A stretch of 64,000 nt of DNA from Streptomyces chrestomyceticus JCM 4735 (GCF_003865135.1 NZ_BHZC01000001.1:3100001-3164000), one strand, 5' to 3'. Counted from the stretch's first letter, positions 1-12,776 are shown. Notes: generated by a model not told the origin, from the sequence alone. Translations and numbers: made by a program.

Positions 1-483
1 CGGGTGACGCCCGTGAGCCGGCTCGCGCTGCTGCTGGGGCGGGTGCTGCGGGACACCGTGCTGCTCACGTTCCAGGCGGGGCTGCTGGTACTGGTGGCGC
101 TGGTGATGGGGCTGCGGGCGCCGCTCGGCGGCATCCTCATCGGCTTCGCGTTCGTCGCCGCGACGGCCGTCGCCCTGTCCTCGCTGTCGTACGCGCTGGC
201 CCTGAAGGTCGCCTCACCACAGGAGTTCGGCCCCGTCGTCAACGCCGCCACCATGCCCACCATGCTGCTCTCCGGCCTGATGCTGCCGATGGCCCTGGCC
301 CCCGGGTGGCTGGACGTCCTCTCCCGCTTCATGCCGCTGCGCCACCTCGTGGACGGTGTCCGCGCGGCCTACGTGGGCGACTACACCGGTACGCCGGTGC
401 TGTACGGAGCGCTGACCGCCGCCGGACTCGCGGCGGTGGCCGCGGCGGTCTGCGCCCGCGCCTTCCGCAGGGCCGCGGCGTAG
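1..483 (+). CDS. ABC-2 type transporter permease, C-terminal part (cut by the window edge)
   Basis: The reading frame is open from base 1, so the N-terminus lies outside the window. About 160 residues are visible. They form several hydrophobic segments followed by the hallmark of DrrB-like ABC-2 permeases: a conserved membrane core, a segment reading TMPTMLLSGLMLP, then a short loop (MPLRHLVDGVR) and a last helix. Such proteins form the membrane channel of drug or lipid exporters with a separate ATPase subunit, normally encoded just upstream. The stop at 481-483 lies 10 bases before the next gene, so the two could be co-transcribed. Family assignment is good; the substrate cannot be told. Confidence 0.8.
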   Translation, partial: RVTPVSRLALLLGRVLRDTVLLTFQAGLLVLVALVMGLRAPLGGILIGFAFVAATAVALSSLSYALALKVASPQEFGPVVNAATMPTMLLSGLMLPMALAPGWLDVLSRFMPLRHLVDGVRAAYVGDYTGTPVLYGALTAAGLAAVAAAVCARAFRRAAA

Positions 484-493
484 GCTCGCCCGT

Positions 494-1066
494 ATGGTCA
501 ATCTGACGCGCATCTACACCCGTACCGGCGACAAGGGCACCACCGCCCTCGGCGACATGAGCCGTACCGCCAAGACCGACACGCGGATCGCGGCCTACGC
601 GGACGCCAACGAGGCCAACGCGGCGATCGGCGTGGCCGTCGCCCTCGGCTCGCTGCCGGAGGACGTCGTCACGGTGCTCGTCCGGGTGCAGAACGACCTC
701 TTCGACGTGGGCGCGGACCTGTCGACGCCGGTGGTGGAGAACCCCGAGTTCCCGCCGCTGCGCGTCGAGCAGTCCTACATCGACAAGCTGGAGGCGGACT
801 GCGACCACTACCTGGAGAGCCTGGAGAAGCTGCGCAGCTTCATCCTGCCCGGCGGTACGGCCGGTGCCGCGCTGCTGCACCAGGCGTGCACGGTGGTCCG
901 CCGCGCCGAGCGCTCCACCTGGGCGGCGCTGGAGATGCACGGCGACACCATGAACCACCTCACCGCCACCTACCTCAACCGCCTCTCCGACCTCCTGTTC
1001 ATCCTGGCCCGCACGGCCAACAAGGAGCAGGGCGACGTGCTGTGGGTGCCGGGCGGCGAGCGGTAG
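494..1066 (+). CDS. Cob(I)yrinic acid a,c-diamide adenosyltransferase (PduO type)
   Basis: The 190-residue protein matches the PduO-type ATP:corrinoid adenosyltransferase family, which transfers the 5'-deoxyadenosyl group of ATP to cob(I)alamin to make coenzyme B12. The N-terminal nucleotide-binding motif TRTGDKGTT is present at residues 10-18. The conserved ILPGG segment and the arginine-rich RRAER signature follow, then the helical C-terminal NRLSDLLFILAR motif. Length fits the family (about 180-190). The ATG at 494 is preceded by no obvious Shine-Dalgarno, and it begins 10 bases after the upstream permease stop, which suggests translational coupling. It converges with the minus-strand membrane gene 6 bases downstream. 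Confidence 0.92.
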   Translation: MVNLTRIYTRTGDKGTTALGDMSRTAKTDTRIAAYADANEANAAIGVAVALGSLPEDVVTVLVRVQNDLFDVGADLSTPVVENPEFPPLRVEQSYIDKLEADCDHYLESLEKLRSFILPGGTAGAALLHQACTVVRRAERSTWAALEMHGDTMNHLTATYLNRLSDLLFILARTANKEQGDVLWVPGGER

Positions 1067-1072
1067 GCGGCG

Positions 1073-1687
1073 TCACCAGGACGAGGGCGGGCGCCGGGCC
1101 GTGCCGGCCTGGCCGCGCTCGCGCTCGTCCGCGCCGCCCGGGGGCAGGTGCCCCTCCGGCGCCTTCTTCGGCCACAGCGTGTAGCTCACCGCGATGACCA
1201 GGTTGATGCCGATGACGATGAGCATCTTGGTCTGCCAGTCGCGCAGCGAGGCGGTCCGGGCGGGGTCGCCCACGTACCAGGCCGCGAGCTGCAGGAGTCC
1301 CATCGCGATGAGCGCGGCGAGGATCCAGCGGCCCGCCGACTGCCACTCGAAGACCGCGCGCTCCCGCCCGTACTTCGGCGTCGGCACGGGCGGCGGGCCG
1401 CCCGCGAAACGGTGGGCGAAGCGGACGTCCACCCACTTGATCGTGCGGTGCCCCAGCGCGGCCGAGAAGCCGATGTAGACGGCGGCGAGCCCGTGCTTCC
1501 AGTCGGCCTCGGCACCGTTCTTCAGGTCGACGGCCGTGGCGACCAGCAGGACGAGTTCCAGCAGCGGTTCCAGCAGCAGGACGGCGGCGCCGGTACGCGG
1601 CATCTTCACCAGGTAGCGCAGGGCCAGCCCACCGGCCAGCAGCACCCAGAAGCCGGCCTCGCAGACGATGATCAGTGTGACGATCAC
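1073..1687 (-). CDS. Integral membrane protein of unknown function
   Basis: This is a 204-residue protein with about five hydrophobic segments. The first follows the start directly, others lie near residues 30-50, 65-80, 120-140 and 155-175, and the tail is hydrophilic and rich in Gly, Arg and Pro. A longer frame continues upstream, but a GTG at 1687 is preceded by an AAGGGGAG Shine-Dalgarno at good spacing and places a transmembrane helix at the N-terminus, so I chose it. I do not recognise a named family. It converges with the adenosyltransferase gene and is divergent from the two-component pair. Confidence 0.7.
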   Translation of the reverse strand: MIVTLIIVCEAGFWVLLAGGLALRYLVKMPRTGAAVLLLEPLLELVLLVATAVDLKNGAEADWKHGLAAVYIGFSAALGHRTIKWVDVRFAHRFAGGPPPVPTPKYGRERAVFEWQSAGRWILAALIAMGLLQLAAWYVGDPARTASLRDWQTKMLIVIGINLVIAVSYTLWPKKAPEGHLPPGGADERERGQAGTARRPPSSW

Positions 1688-1850
1688 GGGACTCCCCTTC
1701 TTTCCTGTCCTTCCAGGCTCGCCCCGGAATCCGGCCGTCACCTCGTCGCCCGCGATGATCCGGTGCTGCATCTTTCGATGTAGCGCGCGGCGCCACGGGT
1801 TCGGCCGGGGCGTGGAGGCGGCGGGCCGCACCGCCGTGTTTGATGGAGGG

Positions 1851-3085
1851 GTGACCGCGAGACCCTTCGCCTCCCTGGCGCGCCCGCACCGCGACGACGT
1901 GTGCATCGCCGTCTGCGGCCTGCTCGGCGGTCTGCTGCTGTGGGGGCTGGGGCTGCACAGCAGCCCGCCGCTGCTGGGCCTGCCGCCCTGGCTCGGTCTG
2001 GTGCCGCTGGTGGTCATCTCCGGCACCGAGCTGCTGCGCCGGACCGCCCCGCGGACCGCGCTGGGCCTGGCGACCGTCGCGCTCGTACTGGACGTGTGCT
2101 GCGGCGGGCTGATCGCCACGATCGTGATGTTCACCGACATCGTCTACGCCGCGGTGCTGTACGGGCCCCCGGGCACCGCCCGGCGGGTGCCGGTCATCAG
2201 CGTCCTGCTCACCGTCGTGGCCACCATCGTCCCGGTGGCGATCCTGCACGACCCGCAGGCCCTGCTGCTCGGTCTCGGCGTCGGCGTGATCACCATCAGT
2301 CCCGCCTGGACCGGAATCATCATCCGCGAACACCGCAACGCCGCCCGGGCCGCGCGCCTGGAGGCCGAACAGACCGCGCTGCTGGCCGAGATGGACCGTA
2401 CCCAGGCCATCGTCGCCGAACGCGCCCGGATGGCCCGCGAACTGCACGACATGGTCGCCAACCACCTGTCCGCCATCGCCATCCACGCCACGGCCGCGCA
2501 GTCCCTCGACGACCCCGGCGCCAGCCGCGAGGCGCTCGGCGTCATCCGCGAGAACAGTGTGCAGGGCCTCGCCGAGATGCGGCGGCTGATCGGCCTGCTG
2601 CGGGACGCGAAGGACCCCGGCGGCACAGCGGAGGCGCAGGCCACCCCCACCCTGGACGGGCTCGAAGCGCTCCTGGCGCAGGCCCGCGCCAACGGGGCGA
2701 GCAGCGGCCTGGCGTTCACCCTGGAGGACACCCGGGCGGACGGCGGCGGCGCGCGGCTCCCCGCCCCGGTGGAGCTGGCCGCGTACCGCATCGTGCAGGA
2801 GTCCCTGACCAACGCCCTCAAGCACGCCGCGCCCGGCGACGTCGTGGTCCGTGTCGCCCATGCCCCGGCGGCCCGTTCACCGTCTGCGTCACCAGCCCCT
2901 TCGGCGACCGGCCCGGCCCGCGCGCGCCCGGTTCCGGCGCCGGACTGGTCGGCATGCGGGAGCGGATCGAGCTGCTCGGCGGGCGGTTCGAGGCCGGGCC
3001 CGAGGGCGGCGGCGGACACGACGACGGCAAGGAATGGCGGGTACGGGCCGAACTGCCCGTCCGCGAGGAGGAAGAGAGACGATGA
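1851..3085 (+). pseudogene. Sensor histidine kinase (NarL/DesK-type partner), frameshifted in the ATPase domain
   Basis: From a GTG at 1851 the frame encodes several N-terminal transmembrane helices, a coiled linker and a HisKA_3 dimerisation domain with the phospho-acceptor in the motif ARELHDM (His199). The start of the HATPase domain follows, with an N-box containing TNALKHAAP. Near 2865-2885 the correct continuation jumps to another frame: the downstream frame carries the G-box GSGAGLVGMRERIELLGG and ends at a TGA at 3083-3085, while the original frame runs on as low-complexity Ser/Pro/Arg sequence. Loss of one base in the C/G-rich stretch near 2866-2876 explains this. The ATGA overlap with the regulator shows the second frame is the genuine end. 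It may be a true mutation or a sequencing error. The GGAGGG Shine-Dalgarno sits tight against the GTG, so the start is uncertain. Confidence 0.75.
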
Positions 3086-3777
3086 CCGCTGCCACCGGCC
3101 GCCCGGTCCGGGTGCTGATCGCCGAGGACCAGTCCGCCGTACGGGCCGGGCTGGCGCTGATCCTGCGCTCCGCCCCCGACATCGACGTGGCCGGGGAGGC
3201 CGCGGACGGCGAGGAGGCGGTGCGGCTGGCCCGCGAACTCCGGCCCGACCTGGTCCTGATGGACATACAGATGCCCAAGCTGGACGGCGTCTCGGCCACT
3301 CGCGCCATCGTCGACGAGGGACTGGCCGACGTCCTGGTGCTGACCACCTTCGACCTGGACGAGTACGTCTTCGGGGCGCTGCGGGCGGGCGCCGCCGGCT
3401 TCCTGCTCAAGGACAGCGAGGCGGCGGCGCTGCTGGACGCGGTGCGCACGGTGGCCGCCGGGGAGGGCATGATCGCTCCGGCCGTGACCCGGCGGCTGAT
3501 CGCGGAGTTCGCCAATCCCCGTACGGTACGGCGGCCCGCCGGTGCCTCGGCGCCGGACCCGGCCGTCCTGGACGCGCTGACCCGCCGCGAACGCGAGGTG
3601 CTGGGCTGCCTCGGCCGGGGCCTGTCCAACGCCGACATCGCGGAGCACCTGGCGATGGCGGAGGCCACGGTGAAGACGCACGTCAGCCGCCTGCTGGGGA
3701 AGCTGGAGCTGCGCAGCCGGGTGCAGGCGGCGGTCTTGGCGCAGGAGTTGGGTGTCAGCGACGGCCGGGAGGGGTAA
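3082..3777 (+). CDS. Two-component response regulator, NarL/LuxR family
   Basis: The 231-residue protein has a receiver domain at residues 9-125, with the acidic pair in IAEDQ and a phospho-acceptor at Asp61 in LMDIQMP. A linker and a C-terminal LuxR-type helix-turn-helix follow at about residues 165-220 (LTRREREVLGCLGRGLSNADIA, then TVKTHVSRLLGKL). Its ATG overlaps the kinase stop as ATGA, so the pair is co-translated. It would bind DNA when phosphorylated by the adjacent kinase. If the kinase frameshift is real, this regulator has lost its dedicated partner. The chitinase gene begins 178 bases downstream on the same strand, so a link to chitin use is possible but unproven. Confidence 0.93.
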   Translation: MTAATGRPVRVLIAEDQSAVRAGLALILRSAPDIDVAGEAADGEEAVRLARELRPDLVLMDIQMPKLDGVSATRAIVDEGLADVLVLTTFDLDEYVFGALRAGAAGFLLKDSEAAALLDAVRTVAAGEGMIAPAVTRRLIAEFANPRTVRRPAGASAPDPAVLDALTRREREVLGCLGRGLSNADIAEHLAMAEATVKTHVSRLLGKLELRSRVQAAVLAQELGVSDGREG

Positions 3778-3824
3778 GGGCCGCTGCCGCGCCGGGTGGG
3801 CGCGGCGGAGAGTGCCAACCACTT

Positions 3825-3857
3825 TGGTCCAGACCTCTTGACCGCAGGTCTGGACCT
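3825..3857 (+). promoter_or_regulatory. Chitinase promoter repeats (DasR-type sites)
   Basis: Two 12-base, internally palindromic elements, TGGTCCAGACCT (3825-3836) and AGGTCTGGACCT (3846-3857), are separated by nine bases, about 100 bases upstream of the chitinase start. Streptomyces chitinase promoters are known to carry such direct repeats, which coincide with binding sites of DasR, the GntR-family regulator controlled by glucosamine-6-phosphate. The first copy with its flanks fits the DasR core TGGTCTAGACCA in most positions. I infer DasR repression and induction by chitin-derived sugars. Confidence 0.75.
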
Positions 3858-3955
3858 TTTTACGCTCCCTTCACATCTTTGCGGTGAGCGCGCCCCACAG
3901 CGCTCACCGGGCGGCGCAGGTTCCCCCACCTCCACCCCCTTACCTGGGAGCATCC

Positions 3956-6085
3956 GTGACACCCGGAACCCTGACACGCACCACCCACGCCCGACGAAGA
4001 GCCCTCGCGGCCCTCACCGCACTCCTCCTCCCCGTGGCGGCGCTCATCGGCCTCGGCGCCACCCCCGCGCACGCCGCCGAGTCGGCGACCGCCACGTACA
4101 CCAAGGTCTCCGACTGGGGTACCGGCTTCCAGGGGCAGTGGACGGTGAAGAACACCGGCACCACCACCCTCAACGGCTGGACCGTCGAGTGGGACTTCCC
4201 CGTCGGCACCACCGTCGGCTCCGCCTGGGACGCCCAGGTCAGCGGCTCGAACGGGCACTACACCGCCAAAAACGTCAACTGGAACGGCACCATCACCCCC
4301 GGTGCCTCGGTCAGCTTCGGCTTCATCGGCACCGGCTCCGGCGGCGGCGACGTGAGCGGCTGCAAGCTCAACGGCGGCCCCTGCGACGGGGCGCAGCCCG
4401 GTGACACCCCGCCGTCCGCCCCCGGAAAGCCGGTGGCCGGTGACGTCACCGACACCTCCGTACGGCTGACCTGGGCCGCCGCCACCGACGACAAGGGCGT
4501 CAAGAACTACGACATCCTGCGCGACGGCACCAAGGTCGCCACCGTCGAGAAGCTCGCCTACACCGACAGCGGCCTGACGAAGGACACCTCGTACACGTAC
4601 ACCGTCGTCGCCCGCGACACCGCCGACCAGACCGGCCCCGCCAGCGAGCCCACCACTGTCCGCACCACCGGCGGCGGGCAGCCCGGTGACAATCCGCCGT
4701 CCGCGCCCGGCAAGCCGGTGGCGAGCGACATCACCGACACCTCCGTACGGCTGAGCTGGACCGCGGCCACCGACGACAAGGGCGTCAAGAACTACGACAT
4801 CCTGCGCGACGGCACGAAGATCGCCACCATCGAGAAGCTGGCCTACACCGACAGCGGCCTGACCAAGGGCACCGAGTACACGTACACCGTCGTCGCCCGC
4901 GACACCGCCGACCAGACCGGCCCCGCCAGCGCCGCCACCACCGTCCGCACCACCGGCGGCGGCCAGCAGCCCGTCGACGCGGTCAAGCTGGGCTACTTCA
5001 CCGAGTGGGGCGTCTACGACCGCAACTACCACGTGAAGAACCTGGTCACCTCGGGCTCCGCGAGCAAGCTGACGCACATCAACTACGCGTTCGGCAACGT
5101 CCAGGGCGGCAAGTGCACCATCGGTGACGCCTACGCGGCCACCGACAAGGCGTACACCGCCGACCAGAGCGTGGACGGCGTCGCCGACACCTGGGACCAG
5201 CCGCTGCGCGGCAACTTCAACCAGCTCAAGAAGCTCAAGGCGAAGTACCCGAACATCAAGCTCCTGTGGTCCTTCGGCGGCTGGACCTGGTCCGGCGGCT
5301 TCACCGACGCCGTCAAGAACCCGACGGCCTTCGCCGACTCCTGCTACCAACTGGTCAACGACCCGCGCTGGGCCGGCCTCTTCGACGGCATCGACCTGGA
5401 CTGGGAGTACCCCAACGCCTGCGGCCTGACCTGCGACACCAGCGGCCCGGCGGCCTTCAGCACCATGATGAAGGCGTTCCGCGACAAGTTCGGCAAGCAA
5501 CTGGTCACCGCCGCGATCACCGCCGACGGCTCGGACGGCGGCAAGATCGACGCGGCCGACTACGGTGGTGGTTCGCAGTACGCCGACTGGTACAACGTCA
5601 TGACGTACGACTTCTTCGGCGCCTGGGACAAGACCGGCCCCACCGCCCCCCACTCGCCCCTGACGTCGTACACCGGCATCCCCAAGCAGGGCTTCAATAC
5701 CGACGCGGCCCTGCAGAAGCTCAAGGCCAAGGGCGTCCCCGCGAAGAAGCTGCTGATCGGCATCGGCTTCTACGGACGCGGCTGGACGGGCGTCACCCAG
5801 GACGCCCCCGGCGGCACCGCCACCGGACCGGCCCCCGGCAAGTACGAGGCGGGCATCGAGGACTACAAGATCCTCAAGGCGAGCTGCCCGTCCACCGGAA
5901 CCGTCGCCGGCACCGCCTACGCCCGCTGCGGCAGCAACTGGTGGAGCTACGACACTCCCGCGACCATCATCGGCAAGATGAACTACGCCAAGCAGCAGGG
6001 ACTGGGCGGCGCGTTCTTCTGGGAGTTCAGCGGTGACACGGCGAACGGCGAACTGATGACCGCCATCGACAGCGGCCTGAAGTAA
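3956..6085 (+). CDS. Secreted chitinase: CBM2, two FnIII domains, GH18 catalytic domain
   Basis: This is a 709-residue secreted endochitinase. An Arg-rich n-region and hydrophobic core end at an AHA cleavage site near residue 40. A family 2 carbohydrate-binding module follows at about 41-145, then two fibronectin type III domains at roughly 150-240 and 245-335, then a GH18 barrel at about 345-709. The catalytic DGIDLDWEYP motif places the proton donor at Glu484. A frame is open further upstream, but the GTG at 3956 has a GGGAG ribosome site and starts the signal peptide. The two FnIII repeats are almost identical in DNA with a 285-base period. DasR-type repeats lie upstream and a strong hairpin downstream. 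The domain order resembles Streptomyces ChiC-like enzymes, except for the doubled FnIII. Confidence 0.95.
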   Translation: MTPGTLTRTTHARRRALAALTALLLPVAALIGLGATPAHAAESATATYTKVSDWGTGFQGQWTVKNTGTTTLNGWTVEWDFPVGTTVGSAWDAQVSGSNGHYTAKNVNWNGTITPGASVSFGFIGTGSGGGDVSGCKLNGGPCDGAQPGDTPPSAPGKPVAGDVTDTSVRLTWAAATDDKGVKNYDILRDGTKVATVEKLAYTDSGLTKDTSYTYTVVARDTADQTGPASEPTTVRTTGGGQPGDNPPSAPGKPVASDITDTSVRLSWTAATDDKGVKNYDILRDGTKIATIEKLAYTDSGLTKGTEYTYTVVARDTADQTGPASAATTVRTTGGGQQPVDAVKLGYFTEWGVYDRNYHVKNLVTSGSASKLTHINYAFGNVQGGKCTIGDAYAATDKAYTADQSVDGVADTWDQPLRGNFNQLKKLKAKYPNIKLLWSFGGWTWSGGFTDAVKNPTAFADSCYQLVNDPRWAGLFDGIDLDWEYPNACGLTCDTSGPAAFSTMMKAFRDKFGKQLVTAAITADGSDGGKIDAADYGGGSQYADWYNVMTYDFFGAWDKTGPTAPHSPLTSYTGIPKQGFNTDAALQKLKAKGVPAKKLLIGIGFYGRGWTGVTQDAPGGTATGPAPGKYEAGIEDYKILKASCPSTGTVAGTAYARCGSNWWSYDTPATIIGKMNYAKQQGLGGAFFWEFSGDTANGELMTAIDSGLK

Positions 6086-6106
6086 CCCGGCTCACCACCC
6101 CGGACC

Positions 6107-6142
6107 GGCCGGGAAGGCGGCGTCGCCCCCGCCTTCCCGGCC
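6107..6142 (+). terminator. Hairpin after the chitinase gene
   Basis: A perfect 14-base-pair stem (6107-6120 with 6129-6142) and an 8-base loop lie 21 bases after the chitinase stop. There is no clear T-run. Because the next gene is on the opposite strand, the hairpin probably terminates from both sides. Confidence 0.7.
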
Positions 6143-6175
6143 TTACGGCTGTTCGGACGCAGGTGGCGGGTCCCG

Positions 6176-6625
6176 CTATGCCACGTTCACTCTCTGGCCC
6201 GGAGGCGCCGCCTCCAGCCAAGCCAGGAAACCCGTCAGGGCGTCCTCGCTCATGGCCAGCTCCAGCCTCGTACCGCGATGGCGGCAGGCGAGCACGACGG
6301 AGTCGGAGAGCAGGGCCAGCTCCTCCTCGCCCTGGGGGGTGCGGCGCTCCAGCACCTCGATGGCGAAGCGTTCCAGTTGGCGGCGGGGGCGGGGCGCGTA
6401 GGAGAAGACGCGGAACCACTCCACCCGGTCACCGTTGTAGCGGGCGACCCCGTAGATCCAGCCTTTGCCGCTGGGCTCGGCCTCTTCCTCGGGCACGTTC
6501 CAGCGCAGGCTGCAGTCGAAGGTGCCGCCGGAGCGCTGGATGAGCCGTCGCCGTAGACCGAAGACGAAGAGCCCCAGCAGCACCAGTACGACGACCGCGC
6601 CGCTCACGAGCAGAGCGAGGACCAT
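6176..6625 (-). CDS. DUF2550 family membrane-anchored protein
   Basis: The 149-residue protein begins with one hydrophobic helix (about residues 1-24) and continues as a basic, soluble domain. It contains the segment GTFDCSLRW and the conserved pattern GWIYGVARYNGDRVEWFRVFS, which I recognise as DUF2550. In actinobacteria this family sits directly after atpC, as here. Its function is not known. It is separated from atpC by a hairpin, so it may be transcribed by read-through or from its own promoter in the 149-base gap. Confidence 0.85.
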   Translation of the reverse strand: MVLALLVSGAVVVLVLLGLFVFGLRRRLIQRSGGTFDCSLRWNVPEEEAEPSGKGWIYGVARYNGDRVEWFRVFSYAPRPRRQLERFAIEVLERRTPQGEEELALLSDSVVLACRHRGTRLELAMSEDALTGFLAWLEAAPPGQRVNVA

Positions 6626-6701
6626 CCGAACCGACCTCCTCGCCTCGATGGGGGTACCCGCGCGCCGGTTCGGGCGCGAGGGGGAAAACGCACCTGCATT
6701 G

Positions 6702-6751
6702 CCTCAGCCGCGGACCGCCCTGGAGGATTCCAGCGCAGCCCGCGGCTGAGG
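6702..6751 (-). terminator. Hairpin after atpC
   Basis: A perfect 12-base stem (6702-6713 with 6740-6751, core CCTCAGCCGCGG) encloses a 26-base loop, 23 bases beyond the atpC stop. This is a likely partial terminator or 3' stabiliser for the atp transcript. Confidence 0.5.
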
Positions 6752-6774
6752 GACGAACTCGTCGGTGGTGGGCT

Positions 6775-7158
6775 TCAGTGCACGCCCGCCACCGCGCGCA
6801 GCCGGACATCGGCGCGGCGCTCGGCGGCCGCGTCGGCCTCCGACTTCGCCCGCTCCAAGGCCCGCTCCGCGCGCTGGACATCGATCTCGTCGGACAGCTC
6901 GGCGATCTCCGCGAGCAGAGACAGCTTGTTGTCGGCGAACGAGATGAAGCCGCCGTGCACGGCGGCGACGACGGTGCCGTCCCCGTCCTCGCCGGTCGTA
7001 CGAATCGTCACCGGACCGGATTCCAGCACGCCGAGCAGCGGCTGGTGCCCCGGCATGACGCCGATGTCGCCCGACGAGGTGCGCGCGACGACCAGGCTGG
7101 CCTCGCCCGACCAGACCTGACGGTCGGCGGCGACCAACTCGACGTGCAGCTCAGCCAC
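6775..7158 (-). CDS. atpC: ATP synthase F1 epsilon subunit
   Basis: The 127-residue protein has the N-terminal beta-sandwich of F1 epsilon (ELHVELVAADRQVWSGEA, then GDIGVMPGHQPLLGVLE) and a C-terminal two-helix part (about residues 85-127) rich in Ala, Glu and Arg. It belongs to the central stalk and inhibits ATP hydrolysis. The frame extends seven codons upstream to an ATG, but the GTG at 7158 has a GAGGAG ribosome site and gives the usual MAELHVEL start. It is the last atp gene, 107 bases after atpD, with a strong hairpin in that gap. Confidence 0.95.
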   Translation of the reverse strand: MAELHVELVAADRQVWSGEASLVVARTSSGDIGVMPGHQPLLGVLESGPVTIRTTGEDGDGTVVAAVHGGFISFADNKLSLLAEIAELSDEIDVQRAERALERAKSEADAAAERRADVRLRAVAGVH

Positions 7159-7226
7159 GATGGCTCCTCGGGTCTCCACCTGCCGGGTGCGGCAGATGTT
7201 GGGTCAAATACTAGTGGTCGTACGGA

Positions 7227-7252
7227 CCGGGGGCGGCCAGGGCCGCCCCCGG
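7227..7252 (-). other. Intra-operon hairpin between atpD and atpC
   Basis: A perfect 12-base GC-only stem (7227-7238 with 7241-7252) separated by only two bases lies in the 107-base gap between atpD and atpC. No T-run follows on the minus strand. It could attenuate atpC or protect the upstream message from 3' decay. Confidence 0.6.
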
Positions 7253-7265
7253 AACGCGCCGGGCC

Positions 7266-9634
<2,369 letters not shown>

Positions 9635-9654
9635 GGATCAGGTCCCTTCCGTCG

Positions 9655-11247
<1,593 letters not shown>

Positions 11248-11397
11248 CTGGGTTCCCTGCTCTCCTTGTTGGGCCCGTCGTCGTTTACGGGGGTCATGCG
11301 TGTCCCCCGCCGCAGGCAGGGGCGGTTGCCCCCGTGATGTCACTGCGTCCACGGCCCAACTCGGGCCGCCGTACTACTTCTTGAGTTGGTGGGTGGG

Positions 11398-12213
11398 TCA
11401 GCCGGCCATCCGCCGGGACGCCTCTTCGAGACGTGCGGCGATGCTGCCGTTGATGACCTCGTCGCCGATCCGGACCTGGACTCCGCCGAGGACCTCGGGG
11501 TCCACGTCGAGGTTCAGGTGGACCTGCCGTCCGTACACCGCCGCCAGGGCCGCGCCGAGGCGCTGCCGCTGGGTGTCGCTGAGCGGCACCGCGGAGGTGA
11601 CCACCGCGACCATGCGGTCCCGGCGCGCCGCGGCCAGCTTGGACAGGGCGTTCAGCCCTGCTTCCAGGCTACGGCCCCGCGGCTGTGCGACAAGCCGGAC
11701 CACGATGCGCTCGGTGACCGGGTTGGCCCGGCCGCCCAGCAGCGAGCGCAGCAGCTCGGCCTTGGCCGGGCCCTGCGTGGTGCGGTCGGTCAGTGCCGCG
11801 CGCAGTTCGTGCGACGAGGCGACGATCCGGTCGAACCGGAACAGCTCGTCCTCGACGTCGTCGAGGGCGCCCGCCCGCTGTGCCGCGACGAGGTCGGCGG
11901 AGTACGCCAGCTCCTCGGTCGCGTCCGCCAGGTCGCGCGAGCGCGACCAGCGGGAGCGGACCATGCCGGAGAGCAGGTCGACGGTCTCGCCGCCGACCTG
12001 GCCGCCGAACAGGCGCCCGGCCAGCTCGGCCTTGGCCTCGCCGGCCTGCGCCGGGTCGGTGAGGACCCGACGCAGCGACACCTCGCGGTCGAGCAGAGCG
12101 GTGACGGCAGCCAGCTCCTCGGCGAGCTTCGCGGCGTCGACGGTCGTGTTGTCCGTCAGCGCGTCGAGCTGCTCGCGTGCGGAGGCGAGTGCCTCGCGGC
12201 TCGCTCCATTCAT
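11398..12213 (-). CDS. atpH: ATP synthase F1 delta subunit
   Basis: The 271-residue protein carries the OSCP/delta fold. The C-terminal part has the family signature reading VVTSAVPLSDTQRQRLGAAL, then LNLDVDPEVLGGVQVRIGDEVINGSI. It is about 90 residues longer than the Escherichia coli subunit, with an N-terminal extension rich in Ala and Glu, which is usual for high-GC actinobacteria. It links the peripheral stalk to the top of F1. It overlaps atpF by four bases. Confidence 0.96.
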   Translation of the reverse strand: MNGASREALASAREQLDALTDNTTVDAAKLAEELAAVTALLDREVSLRRVLTDPAQAGEAKAELAGRLFGGQVGGETVDLLSGMVRSRWSRSRDLADATEELAYSADLVAAQRAGALDDVEDELFRFDRIVASSHELRAALTDRTTQGPAKAELLRSLLGGRANPVTERIVVRLVAQPRGRSLEAGLNALSKLAAARRDRMVAVVTSAVPLSDTQRQRLGAALAAVYGRQVHLNLDVDPEVLGGVQVRIGDEVINGSIAARLEEASRRMAG

Positions 12214-12776
12214 CGGCCGGCCTCTGCCTTCGTCGAGTCCGACGCCGCCTTGGCCTCAAGCTCGTCGAGGAAGCGGTCGATGGTCCGGCTCTGGCGGGCG
12301 TGGTCCTCCAGGGACTCACCGACCAGCTTGCCCGCCAGCTCCGTGGCGAGCTTGCCCACGTCCTGGCGCAGCGACTGCGCGGCCTGCTTGCGGTCCGCCT
12401 CGATCTGCGCGTGGCCGGCCGCGATGATCTCCTCGCGCTGCCGCTGGCCCTCGGCACGCATCTCGGCGATCAGCGTCGCTCCCTGCTCCTGCGCCTCCTG
12501 GCGCAGCCGGGCGGCCTCGTGGCGCGCGTCGGCGAGCTGGGACCGGTAGTCCTCCAGGACCTGCTGGGCTTCGGCCTGTAGGGCCTCCGCCTTCTCGATA
12601 CCGCCTTCGATCTTCTCGCGGCGCTCGTCCAGAACCTTGTTGATGTTCGGGAGGAGCTTCTTCGCGAGGAAGCCGAAGACGATGAAGAAAGCGACCAGGC
12701 CGATGACCAGCTCTGGAATCGGCGGGACGAGGGGGTTCTCAGGAACCTCCGCCGCCATGTTCACCAGGGCGCTCAC
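12210..12776 (-). CDS. atpF: ATP synthase F0 b subunit
   Basis: The 188-residue protein has one N-terminal membrane helix (about residues 22-45, IGLVAFFIVFGFLAKKLL) followed by the conserved NINKVLDERREKIEGGIEKAE and a long, highly charged coiled coil. It forms the peripheral stalk that holds F1 against rotation. The ATG stands just before an acidic leader (MSALVNMAAEVPENPLVPP). It is 44 bases downstream of atpE, and its stop overlaps the atpH start. Confidence 0.97.
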   Translation of the reverse strand: MSALVNMAAEVPENPLVPPIPELVIGLVAFFIVFGFLAKKLLPNINKVLDERREKIEGGIEKAEALQAEAQQVLEDYRSQLADARHEAARLRQEAQEQGATLIAEMRAEGQRQREEIIAAGHAQIEADRKQAAQSLRQDVGKLATELAGKLVGESLEDHARQSRTIDRFLDELEAKAASDSTKAEAGR

